This document shows, piece after piece, positions 1 to 5,793 of a DNA stretch of 8,939 nt. This stretch comes from Desulfuromonadaceae bacterium. Its GTDB lineage: Bacteria; Desulfobacterota; Desulfuromonadia; Desulfuromonadales; Syntrophotaleaceae. A model generated the notes under the pieces. The model saw only the letters and a program-made list of their open reading frames with translations. It did no database searches and was not told the DNA's origin. The stretch covers positions 1 to 8,939 of the forward strand of contig JAIOSZ010000120.1 in the NCBI GenBank assembly GCA_021107335.1. The letters are read 5' to 3'. The position numbers were made by a program, and so were the translations under genes. The first letter of the stretch is position 1. Every line of letters starts with the position of its first letter.

Positions 1-692
1 ATATGCCTCTTGACTTGCAAGCCAAGTTGCTTCGGGTTCTACAGGAAAAGGAAATCACCCGCACCGGCGGTAACGCCTCTATCTCAGTCGATGTACGCAT
101 CGTCGCCGCCACCAATCAGAAATTGGAAGAACAGGTCCGCACCCGGCATTTCCGTGAAGACCTCTACTACCGCCTCAACGTGGTACCGATAAATATTCCG
201 CCCTTGCGCGAACGACGCAGCGACATCCCGCTGCTGGTTGACTATTTTATCCCCCGCGCCCAGCAGGAGCTTAACGTGCAGACCCGGGGCTGCACCAAAG
301 AAGCCATGGAACTGCTCATGCGCCACGACTGGCCAGGAAACATTCGCGAATTGGAAAATAGCCTGCGTAGAGCAGCGCTGCTTTCCGCTGACGCTCTATT
401 GATCCCAGAGGACTTTCCAGGCCTACAGCCTCAAGGGGCGGCGGCAGAGGTCGATGAATCGCTGGAAGCACTGATCGCCAAAAAATTGCGCAGTAGCTTT
501 GCACAGATGGATGTACAGGAGTTAGACAACCTGTACGAAATGGTCATGCATCAGATGGAACGACCATTGATCAAGATTATCCTGGAAAAGACCCGCTCCA
601 ATCAGGTGCGTGCTTCGGAAATTCTAGGTATCAACCGCAATACCCTGCGCAAGAAGATCCAGACTCTGGATATCGACATCAAGAACATATGA
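1..692 (+). CDS. Sigma-54-dependent NtrC-family transcriptional activator, 3' part only
   Basis: This is the C-terminal part of a bacterial enhancer-binding protein that remodels sigma-54 RNA polymerase using ATP. The gene is cut by the left window edge: the ATG at 3 is internal, because the visible protein begins in the MPLDLQAKLLRVLQE segment that normally follows Walker B. Numbering from that Met, the sensor I segment RIVAATNQ lies at about 32-39, the arginine-finger segment FREDLYYRLNVVP at about 50-62, and the sensor II segment WPGNIRELENSLRRA at 110-124. A linker follows, then a Fis-type helix-turn-helix at about 193-222 ending in ASEILGINRNTLRKKI. Walker A, the GAFTGA loop and any receiver domain lie outside the window. 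The tail most resembles NtrC/NtrX-like response regulators, but without the N-terminus I cannot name the signal or the targets. It converges on dnaB. The family call is very secure; the exact member is not. Confidence 0.93.
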   Translation, partial: MPLDLQAKLLRVLQEKEITRTGGNASISVDVRIVAATNQKLEEQVRTRHFREDLYYRLNVVPINIPPLRERRSDIPLLVDYFIPRAQQELNVQTRGCTKEAMELLMRHDWPGNIRELENSLRRAALLSADALLIPEDFPGLQPQGAAAEVDESLEALIAKKLRSSFAQMDVQELDNLYEMVMHQMERPLIKIILEKTRSNQVRASEILGINRNTLRKKIQTLDIDIKNI

Positions 693-734
693 TCCAATTA
701 ACCGATACCCCCTTCCGTTGATCTATGTGGTGAC

Positions 735-774
735 AAAAAAAAATCCTCCAACCCTAAAGGGGTGGAGGATTTTT
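735..774. terminator. Bidirectional rho-independent terminator between the NtrC-like gene and dnaB
   Basis: The arms at 739-754 and 759-774 form a stem of about 16 bp, with one A-G mismatch (751 against 762) and the four-base loop TAAA (755-758). A run of nine A at 735-743 gives a U-tract for minus-strand transcripts. The T-rich right end (770-774, then GTTATATTTT) serves plus-strand transcripts. The hairpin sits between two convergent stop codons (692 and 817), where a shared terminator is expected. The structure is read directly from the sequence; termination itself is inferred. Confidence 0.88.
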
Positions 775-816
775 GTTATATTTTGAATCAACAACAGCCA
801 TCAGGCAGATTCTTGG

Positions 817-2187
817 TTAAAAACCTTCCTGACGCTTTGACTGATCTTCAAAACGAGTAAACTGGCCCTGAAAGGTCAGGTGCACGGTGCCGATAGGACC
901 GTTACGCTGCTTACCAATAACGATTTCGGCATCCTTTTCATGCCCCTTCTCGCAGGTGCGATCACGACTTTTACAATCTTCGCAATAGACCGCCTCACGA
1001 TAGATAAACATGATGACGTCAGCATCCTGCTCAATGGCACCCGACTCACGCAAGTCAGCCATGATCGGGCGCTTATCTGTGCGGTTTTCCAGAGAACGAT
1101 TAAGCTGCGAAAGGGCGATGACCGGGATTTTTAGTTCCTTGGCCAGAGCTTTCAATGATCGCGAAATTTCCGAGATCTCCTGCTGGCGACTTTCAGAATT
1201 GTGACCCTGCATGAGCTGCAGGTAATCGACCACAACCAGGCCTAGATTCCGCTCGGCTTTAAGGCGACGAGCCTTAGCCCGTAGCTCAAGAACGGTGATA
1301 GCTGGAGTATCGTCGATGTAAATGGGTGCAGAAGAGAGAACGTCGGCGCCGTCGGTAAGTTTTCCCCAGTCGGAATCGACCAAATGCCCGGTACGCAACC
1401 GACTGGCATCAACCCGGGATACCGAACAAAGCATACGCTGAACCAACTGTTCCTTGCTCATCTCCAAGGAAAAAACCAGGGTGGACACAGGCGGGTTAGC
1501 TCGCACACCGGCATTCTCGACGATATTGAGAATAAAGGCGGTCTTACCCATGGAAGGGCGACCGGCAATAATGACCAAGTCAGAAGGTTGCATTCCGGCT
1601 GTCATGGTATCGAGATCGGTAAAGCCGGTCGGCACTCCTGTCACCAGCTCTTTACGCTGGTAGAGCTTCTCGATATTCTTGAAGGTCTCCTGCATAATTT
1701 CGCGGGTAGAGAAGTAGGACGGACTGCTCTTCATGCCGCTGATCTCAAAAATCGACTTTTCGGCCCAATCGAGGGTACTCTCAATATCGCCACCATCATA
1801 ACCGCGACTGGCGATTTCAGTGGAAACATTAATCATGTGCCGCGCCAGGGATTTTTCTTTAACCATGCGACAGTAATAGCTGATGTTGGCGGCAGTCGGC
1901 ACATAATCAACCAACACCCCAAGATAGCTGCTACCGCCGACCTCTTCCAATTCGCCTTTTGTCTGTAGCATGGAGGTCAGGGTAACTAGGTCGGCGGGTT
2001 CGCCACGATCAGATAGATCGATCAAAGCGGAAAAGATCTTACGGTGACTTTCGCGGTAGAAATCCTCAGGCCGCAATAACTCAAGGGCCTTGTTGAGGGC
2101 GTCGTTTTCGAGAAGTATGCCACCAAGAACGGACATCTCCCCCTCAAGGCTTTGCGGCGGAAGACGATGGGACGACTGTTCACTCAT
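817..2187 (-). CDS. dnaB: Replicative DNA helicase DnaB
   Basis: DnaB forms the hexameric 5'-3' helicase that unwinds DNA at the replication fork and recruits primase. The 456-residue length is normal. The N-terminal helical domain covers about residues 8-110 (SLEGEMSVLGGILLEN, then FYRESHRKIF). A linker leads to a RecA-like ATPase domain from about 180. Walker A is GRPSMGKTA at 209-217, followed by VFSLEMSKEQL. Walker B is VVVDYLQLM at 318-326. SQLNRSLENR and DLRESGAIEQDAD lie at 360-390, and the KQRNGPIGT motif is near 426-434. No intein or frameshift is seen. One oddity is a Cys/His cluster (C402, C405, C412, H416) just before the conserved EIVIGKQRNGP strand, resembling a small metal site. 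The ATG at 2187 has only a weak Shine-Dalgarno (TAGG, about 11 nt upstream). dnaB is the last gene of the rpsF cluster, 72 nt after rplI and separated from it by a strong hairpin. Confidence 0.98.
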   Translation of the reverse strand: MSEQSSHRLPPQSLEGEMSVLGGILLENDALNKALELLRPEDFYRESHRKIFSALIDLSDRGEPADLVTLTSMLQTKGELEEVGGSSYLGVLVDYVPTAANISYYCRMVKEKSLARHMINVSTEIASRGYDGGDIESTLDWAEKSIFEISGMKSSPSYFSTREIMQETFKNIEKLYQRKELVTGVPTGFTDLDTMTAGMQPSDLVIIAGRPSMGKTAFILNIVENAGVRANPPVSTLVFSLEMSKEQLVQRMLCSVSRVDASRLRTGHLVDSDWGKLTDGADVLSSAPIYIDDTPAITVLELRAKARRLKAERNLGLVVVDYLQLMQGHNSESRQQEISEISRSLKALAKELKIPVIALSQLNRSLENRTDKRPIMADLRESGAIEQDADVIMFIYREAVYCEDCKSRDRTCEKGHEKDAEIVIGKQRNGPIGTVHLTFQGQFTRFEDQSKRQEGF

Positions 2188-2214
2188 GTTTCAGTCAACC
2201 TACAGGAGAAACCC

Positions 2215-2250
2215 CTTGCCAGAGGGCGGCGCTAGCCGTCCTCTGGCAAG
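2215..2250 (-). terminator. 16-bp hairpin between rplI and dnaB (attenuator or RNA-processing element)
   Basis: The arms CTTGCCAGAGGGCGGC (2215-2230) and GCCGTCCTCTGGCAAG (2235-2250) pair over 16 bp with a single G-T wobble around the loop GCTA. In the minus-strand transcript it falls 9 nt after the rplI stop and 27 nt before the dnaB start. The sequence after it (GGGGTTTCTCC) has only three T, so a strong intrinsic terminator is unlikely. Partial termination, or protection of the upstream mRNA 3' end, would lower dnaB relative to rplI. The structure is certain; the role is inferred. Confidence 0.6.
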
Positions 2251-2259
2251 TATTTATTC

Positions 2260-2709
2260 TTACTCTTCGCTAGCTACGACAACGACCTTAAGGGTCGCGA
2301 CGACACCGGCAGGCAACTTGACCGGAACCTCAAAGTCACCAAGGTTCTTTATAGGCTCGTCGAGTTGAATCTTCTTTCTGTCGATCTCAATGCCAGCTTC
2401 GCTAATTTTAGTAGCGAGCTCCATGGTAGTCACCGAACCGAACAGTTTTCCCTCTTCGCCAGCGCGCAGAGCAAACTCAAAGCTCAAGGCTTCGATCTGT
2501 CCTTTGATCACCTCGGAGGCTTGCATCACCTTTTGCGCCTTACGTTCCAGTTGGCGCTTTTGATGCTCCATTTCCTTAATGTTTCGGGAATTGGCTGCAA
2601 CTGCAAGTTTTTGCGGGATGAGATAGTTACGACCGTAACCCGCCTTTACGCTAACCAGGTCACCAATATTACCGAGACCGTCGATATTTTCTACAAGAAT
2701 GATATCCAT
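2260..2709 (-). CDS. rplI: Large-subunit ribosomal protein bL9
   Basis: bL9 binds 23S rRNA near the base of the L1 stalk and helps maintain reading-frame fidelity. The 149-residue protein has the classic layout. The N-terminal RNA-binding domain MDIILVENIDGLGNIGD...GYGRNYLIP covers about residues 1-50 and carries the bL9 signature. A long, charged connecting helix runs from about 41 to 75 (EMEHQKRQLERKAQKVMQ). The C-terminal domain begins near 80 (LRAGEEGKLFGSVT) and ends in KLPAGVVATLKVVVV. The start is set at ATG 2709 because GGAGG at 2715-2719 lies 5 nt upstream. An in-frame TTG at 2721 would add MEEA but would place the Shine-Dalgarno inside the coding region. It follows the DUF2232 gene by 21 nt and precedes dnaB. 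Confidence 0.97.
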   Translation of the reverse strand: MDIILVENIDGLGNIGDLVSVKAGYGRNYLIPQKLAVAANSRNIKEMEHQKRQLERKAQKVMQASEVIKGQIEALSFEFALRAGEEGKLFGSVTTMELATKISEAGIEIDRKKIQLDEPIKNLGDFEVPVKLPAGVVATLKVVVVASEE

Positions 2710-2714
2710 CGCTT

Positions 2715-2719
2715 CCTCC
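2715..2719 (-). promoter_or_regulatory. Shine-Dalgarno of rplI (decides the start)
   Basis: The minus strand reads GGAGGAAGCG directly before ATG 2709. This is a five-base perfect anti-16S match with a 5-nt spacer. It supports the 149-residue bL9 start over the in-frame TTG at 2721, whose own first codons overlap this site. Confidence 0.85.
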
Positions 2720-2730
2720 AAAAAAAGGAT

Positions 2731-3663
2731 CTAGTCCTTTGCTTTTCGTGGTTTTCTAAAATCGATCCACAAATCGAAGACACCTATTCCGGCAACAAGT
2801 GCCGGCAACGGGTTGAGAGTCGCCAAAAGTATATAACCCAAGGTCCGCAACAGGGGAGAAACCCGCCGGGTGCGAAAAAAATATCGCACAATGGCCAGAC
2901 CCTGCAGAAAGTAAAGGGCCAGCATGACCACCAGCAGATTAAGAGCAACCATCGCTAAAAGTCCATCGGCCAACAACACACCGATACCAGCAAGGATTAA
3001 CCCCCATATCCACAACTCCGGAATTTTCCATTGATCAAAAGGAATCCCAGGAATGCAGTAGTGAGAGCGAGCCGCCAAGACTAAGCCCAACAGAGTGATC
3101 AACAACAAAAGACCGTAACCGACCGTAGCGACCGCCGGATATACCTGCAGTAACAGGTCCCCGGTGTTGCGCACAGTCTTTTCGAACTGGGCTGCTTGAA
3201 CTGCAGGCAGTTCCATGTCCTTGGCCAGGGTCAGAGCCGTCTCAATCTCTCCCTGAAGATAACTCTCCACCAGGGCGGTCATCCCAATCTGTTGCCGGGC
3301 GGCCATGCTATACAAGGAGAGGCCGCCTATACCAAGCAACAAAACCAGGCTCCAAGTCACGGCTCGAGACCAGCTGACTCCACGCCTCAACAACAGGGTC
3401 AGCAACAGAGCAGGAGCCCCAAACTGCACCAGAAAGCCAAGAGCAGCCACCTGACTGATCAGACCAAAGGCCACCGCGCAGGTACCGACAACGACCATGC
3501 ACCCGGCCGAAAGCCCAAGACGCATAGTCACATAGGCGGCCGGTAGCGGCACTAACAGGGCCGCCAAAGCGCCAACGGGCAATAATAGTCCGACAGTACC
3601 CTGCAGCAAAAGTGTCACAAGTATTGCGGCGACGATAAAGCCGCCGATCTGAGCCTGCTTCAC
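2731..3663 (-). CDS. DUF2232 (YybS-like) polytopic membrane protein
   Basis: This is a 310-residue, very hydrophobic inner-membrane protein with about eight or nine predicted membrane segments, judged by eye at roughly 8-28, 30-48, 52-70, 72-92, 101-119, 177-198, 215-235, 236-258 and 273-296. A more polar stretch at about 120-170 (TALVESYLQGEIETALTLAKDMELP) breaks the pattern. After it come FDQWKIPELWIWGLI (209-223), QGLAIVRYFFRTRR (254-267) and the closing GVFDLWIDFRK (294-304), which I recognise as the DUF2232/YybS pattern. The biochemical function of this family is unknown to me. The start is GTG at 3663, with GGGAG 7 nt upstream. It lies 30 nt after rpsR and 21 nt before rplI, a position this family often holds in Firmicutes and Deltaproteobacteria, which suggests co-transcription with the ribosomal genes. 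No catalytic motif is visible. Confidence 0.85.
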   Translation of the reverse strand: MKQAQIGGFIVAAILVTLLLQGTVGLLLPVGALAALLVPLPAAYVTMRLGLSAGCMVVVGTCAVAFGLISQVAALGFLVQFGAPALLLTLLLRRGVSWSRAVTWSLVLLLGIGGLSLYSMAARQQIGMTALVESYLQGEIETALTLAKDMELPAVQAAQFEKTVRNTGDLLLQVYPAVATVGYGLLLLITLLGLVLAARSHYCIPGIPFDQWKIPELWIWGLILAGIGVLLADGLLAMVALNLLVVMLALYFLQGLAIVRYFFRTRRVSPLLRTLGYILLATLNPLPALVAGIGVFDLWIDFRKPRKAKD

Positions 3664-3693
3664 AAGAGAACTCCCGTTGTAACGGTCGTCGAT

Positions 3694-3972
3694 CTAGTCG
3701 AGAGAATGGCTGGAAGTGAAGGGCAGCAGGGCAATGTTGCGAGCACGCTTGATCGCTTCGCAAACTTTACGCTGATGATCTGCACAACAACCGGAAATCC
3801 GACGAGGTACAATCTTGCCACGCTCAGAGATAAAGTAACGCAGGTTGCGAACTTCTTTGTAATCGATTTTCATGGATTTGTCGCCACAAAACCGGCATCC
3901 TTTACGACGGGTAAAACGACGACGAGCGGGAGCACCTTTAGCGCCAGCGGGAGCACGTTTCTGAAAAGCCAT
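3694..3972 (-). CDS. rpsR: Small-subunit ribosomal protein bS18
   Basis: bS18 binds 16S rRNA on the 30S platform as a heterodimer with bS6. The 92-residue protein begins with a basic, Ala/Arg-rich arm (residues 1-24) and continues with the conserved core [26 protein letters not shown] and [13 protein letters not shown]. It is the cysteine-containing form. C26-x2-C29 (GCRFCG) and the C62-C63-x2-H66 group (GCCADHQ) make a likely zinc site, with C62 being an additional cysteine where Thr or another residue is common. ATG 3972 is preceded by AAGGA at a workable distance. It follows rpsF by 33 nt and precedes the DUF2232 gene by 30 nt. Confidence 0.97.
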   Translation of the reverse strand: MAFQKRAPAGAKGAPARRRFTRRKGCRFCGDKSMKIDYKEVRNLRYFISERGKIVPRRISGCCADHQRKVCEAIKRARNIALLPFTSSHSLD

Positions 3973-4005
3973 ATGTGAAATCCTTTTCGGTTTCGAGTGT
4001 TATTT

Positions 4006-4428
4006 TTAAGCGGTCTCTTCTGCGGCAGGACCTTCGGCGGTCGGCGCCTTTTCAGTGGCGGGAGCCTCTTCTACGGCAGGAGCCGCTTCAGCGTCAGCGG
4101 CGGGAGCTTCTTCCGCAGGCGCCTCTACAACCACTTCCGTGCCTTTTGGCAGCACAATAGTCTGAAACTTGATGATCTTCTCATCCAGGCGCAGACGACG
4201 CTCAAACTCAGCGATAACTTTTGCACCGGCTTCGAAAGTTACCAGTACATAGCTACCACGGGTCTGCTTCTTGACCGGATAGGCGAGCTTGCGCGCACCC
4301 CACTCATCCACCTTAAGGATGTTGGCATCCTGTTCGGTGAGAATATTTTTAAACTTATCCAGGATGGCGGCGTAGTCATCACCGACTACCTCCGGATGTA
4401 CAATGAAAATGTGTTCGTAAGTACGCAT
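4006..4428 (-). CDS. rpsF: Small-subunit ribosomal protein bS6 with acidic Ala/Glu-rich tail
   Basis: bS6 pairs with bS18 and binds the central domain of 16S rRNA. Residues 1 to about 97 are the usual ferredoxin-like fold: MRTYEHIFIVHPEV, then VDEWGARKLAYPVKKQTRGSY, then LRLDEKIIKFQTIVL. The protein is 140 residues, longer than the roughly 95-residue core, because of a C-terminal extension from about 98 made almost entirely of Ala, Glu, Pro and Thr. Acidic bS6 tails are known; in E. coli, RimK adds glutamates to the C-terminus. Whether anything modifies this tail is unknown. ATG 4428 has GAGGAG about 10 nt upstream. It is the first gene of the rpsF-rpsR-DUF2232-rplI-dnaB cluster and has a structured leader in front. 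Confidence 0.97.
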   Translation of the reverse strand: MRTYEHIFIVHPEVVGDDYAAILDKFKNILTEQDANILKVDEWGARKLAYPVKKQTRGSYVLVTFEAGAKVIAEFERRLRLDEKIIKFQTIVLPKGTEVVVEAPAEEAPAADAEAAPAVEEAPATEKAPTAEGPAAEETA

Positions 4429-4455
4429 GTTCGACGTTCTCCTCTAGAGTTAGAG

Positions 4456-4474
4456 CCCCGAAACCAATTCGGAG
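4456..4474 (-). promoter_or_regulatory. Leader hairpin upstream of rpsF, possible S6:S18 autoregulatory element
   Basis: In the minus-strand RNA, CTCCGAA and TTCGGGG form a 7-bp stem (one G-T wobble) around the loop TTGGT, ending 27 nt before the rpsF start and just upstream of the Shine-Dalgarno. A second small hairpin, GGGCA-TAG-TGCCC, lies further upstream at 4483-4495. Many bacteria control rpsF by a leader that binds the bS6:bS18 dimer through a conserved CCG near a hairpin. A CCG is present here, but I cannot confirm that it sits in the required bulge. The hairpin is seen; the regulatory identity is inferred. Confidence 0.4.
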
Positions 4475-4514
4475 CAAGGAGCGGGCACTATGCCCAGAAA
4501 AAACAGAACTTTAC

Positions 4515-4543
4515 TTAGTAACATAACCGCCTCGAGTTTACAA
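4515..4543 (-). promoter_or_regulatory. Candidate sigma-70 promoter for the rpsF operon
   Basis: The minus strand carries a -35-like TTGTAA (4538-4543), a 17-nt spacer, and a -10-like TACTAA (4515-4520) preceded by TGT, an extended -10 element. The predicted start near 4508 would give a leader of about 80 nt containing the hairpins. The hexamers match consensus only partly (4/6 and 3/6), so this is a position-supported guess in the 148-nt gap between ychF and rpsF. Confidence 0.35.
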
Positions 4544-4576
4544 CGTTTATTCCCTAATCGGTTACACCTCACTTGG

Positions 4577-5671
4577 TTAGACATTAAACCGGAAATGCAT
4601 CACATCGCCGTCCTTAACCAAGTATTCTTTGCCTTCAAGACGCATCAGGCCCTTTTCCTTGGCGCCCGCTTCACCGGAGGAGGCAATAAAGTCGTCGTAG
4701 CCAATCACCTCCGCACGGATAAAGCCCTTTTCAAAGTCGGTATGAATCACCCCCGCTGCGGCTGGCGCTTTAGAACCGCGGCTAACGGTCCAAGCGCGGA
4801 CTTCCTTTTTCCCAGCAGTAAAATAGGTAATAAGGCCGAGCAATTCATAACCGGCTTGAATCATACGGTCAAGCCCTGATCCCTGCAGGCCGAGTTCGGT
4901 AAGGAAGTCGATCTTTTCATCATCTTCAAGCTCTGCCACCTCGGCTTCAATTTTGCCACAGATGGCAACGAACTGAGCACCTTCTGCCTCAGCATGAGCT
5001 TGCACCTGCTTGGCGAATTCATGTTCACCGTCCAGGTCGTCCTCGGCTACATTGGCCACATAGAGAACCGGCTTGATGGTAATCAAATGCAAATCATTAA
5101 TAACCTGGCACTCTTCATAGCTAAGGCCCAAAGCTAGCGCAGGTCGACCCTCGTCAAGACAATCACGTACCCGAACAAGGATCTCGACTTCGGCCTGTGC
5201 CTTTTTATCACCGCTTTTCGCCAGCTTCTGACCGCGAGTGATTCGTTTTTCCACCGTGTCCAGATCGGCCAGATTCAGCTCTGTCTGAATAACCTCGATG
5301 TCCCGTATGGGATCAACGCCACCATCAACATGCACCACATTATCATCATTGAAACATCGTACAATATGGGCAATGGCATCGACTTGCCGGATATTACCAA
5401 GGAACTGATTGCCGAGCCCCTCTCCTTTGCTTGCACCTTTGACCAAACCGGCGATATCAACAAACTCAATGGTGGTGGGCAGCACCCTTTCAGGAACGAC
5501 AATGGTAGCCAGAGCCTCTAAGCGCTTATCTGGCACCGCCACCACGCCCACATTAGGTTCAATGGTACAGAAGGGATAGTTGGCCGACTCGGCGCCTGCG
5601 GAAGTAATGGCGTTAAAGATGGTCGACTTGCCAATATTCGGCAGGCCAACGATGCCGCACTTAAAACCCAT
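4577..5671 (-). CDS. ychF: YchF/OLA1-family ribosome-associated ATPase/GTPase
   Basis: YchF is an Obg-related P-loop NTPase that binds ribosomes, hydrolyses ATP in preference to GTP, and is linked to stress and translation control. The 364-residue length is typical. The P-loop GLPNIGKST is at 9-17, and G3 [10 protein letters not shown] at 72-81 is followed by GEGLGNQFL. At the base-specificity position the sequence is NVAE (207-210) in place of NKxD, the hallmark explaining ATP use in this family. A helical insertion spans about 130-190 ([14 protein letters not shown]). The C-terminal TGS domain occupies about 279-362 ([39 protein letters not shown], ending [11 protein letters not shown]). 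ATG 5671 has AGGA about 8 nt upstream. It is separated from hppA by a 122-nt gap with a hairpin, so it may have its own promoter, though I see no convincing one. Confidence 0.97.
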   Translation of the reverse strand: MGFKCGIVGLPNIGKSTIFNAITSAGAESANYPFCTIEPNVGVVAVPDKRLEALATIVVPERVLPTTIEFVDIAGLVKGASKGEGLGNQFLGNIRQVDAIAHIVRCFNDDNVVHVDGGVDPIRDIEVIQTELNLADLDTVEKRITRGQKLAKSGDKKAQAEVEILVRVRDCLDEGRPALALGLSYEECQVINDLHLITIKPVLYVANVAEDDLDGEHEFAKQVQAHAEAEGAQFVAICGKIEAEVAELEDDEKIDFLTELGLQGSGLDRMIQAGYELLGLITYFTAGKKEVRAWTVSRGSKAPAAAGVIHTDFEKGFIRAEVIGYDDFIASSGEAGAKEKGLMRLEGKEYLVKDGDVMHFRFNV

Positions 5672-5732
5672 GATATGTTCCTGACTGAGAGGCTGATTGA
5701 CGACAGAATGGTAATCAACAAACTATAAATAA

Positions 5733-5761
5733 CGATAGCCGGGAAGATCTCCCGGCTATCG
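5733..5761 (-). terminator. Probable terminator after hppA
   Basis: The arms CGATAGCCGGGA (5733-5744) and TCCCGGCTATCG (5750-5761) pair perfectly over 12 bp around the loop AGATC. On the minus strand the stem is followed by TTATTTATAGTTTG, T-rich but interrupted. It starts 32 nt after the hppA stop and fits an intrinsic terminator of moderate strength. Some readthrough into ychF is possible because the U-tract is imperfect. Confidence 0.72.
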
Positions 5762-5793
5762 ATTTGATCAATAAAGGTGTACCTACCTGATCA

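Noticed and set aside
1384..1968. 194-codon open frame on the plus strand opposite dnaB
   Set aside because: It is a shadow of dnaB with low-complexity, Gly/His-rich translation and no ribosome site or domain.
2710..2721. Longer bL9 starting at TTG 2721 (adds MEEA)
   Set aside because: The extra codons are the Shine-Dalgarno itself read as protein, and MDIILVENIDGLG is the normal bL9 N-terminus.
4483..4495. GGGCA-CTA-TGCCC hairpin as a terminator for ychF
   Set aside because: The stem is only 5 bp, and on the minus strand the T-run lies before it rather than after it. It may be part of the rpsF leader but does not look like an intrinsic terminator.
3997..4518. 173-codon plus-strand open frame across rpsF and its leader
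   Set aside because: It is antisense to rpsF, the Phe/Arg/Ser-rich start mirrors the Ala/Glu-rich tail of bS6, and there is no domain signal.
5672..5732. Promoter for ychF with the -10-like TATAGT near 5725
   Set aside because: No acceptable -35 element lies at the right distance; that region is the terminator hairpin of hppA.
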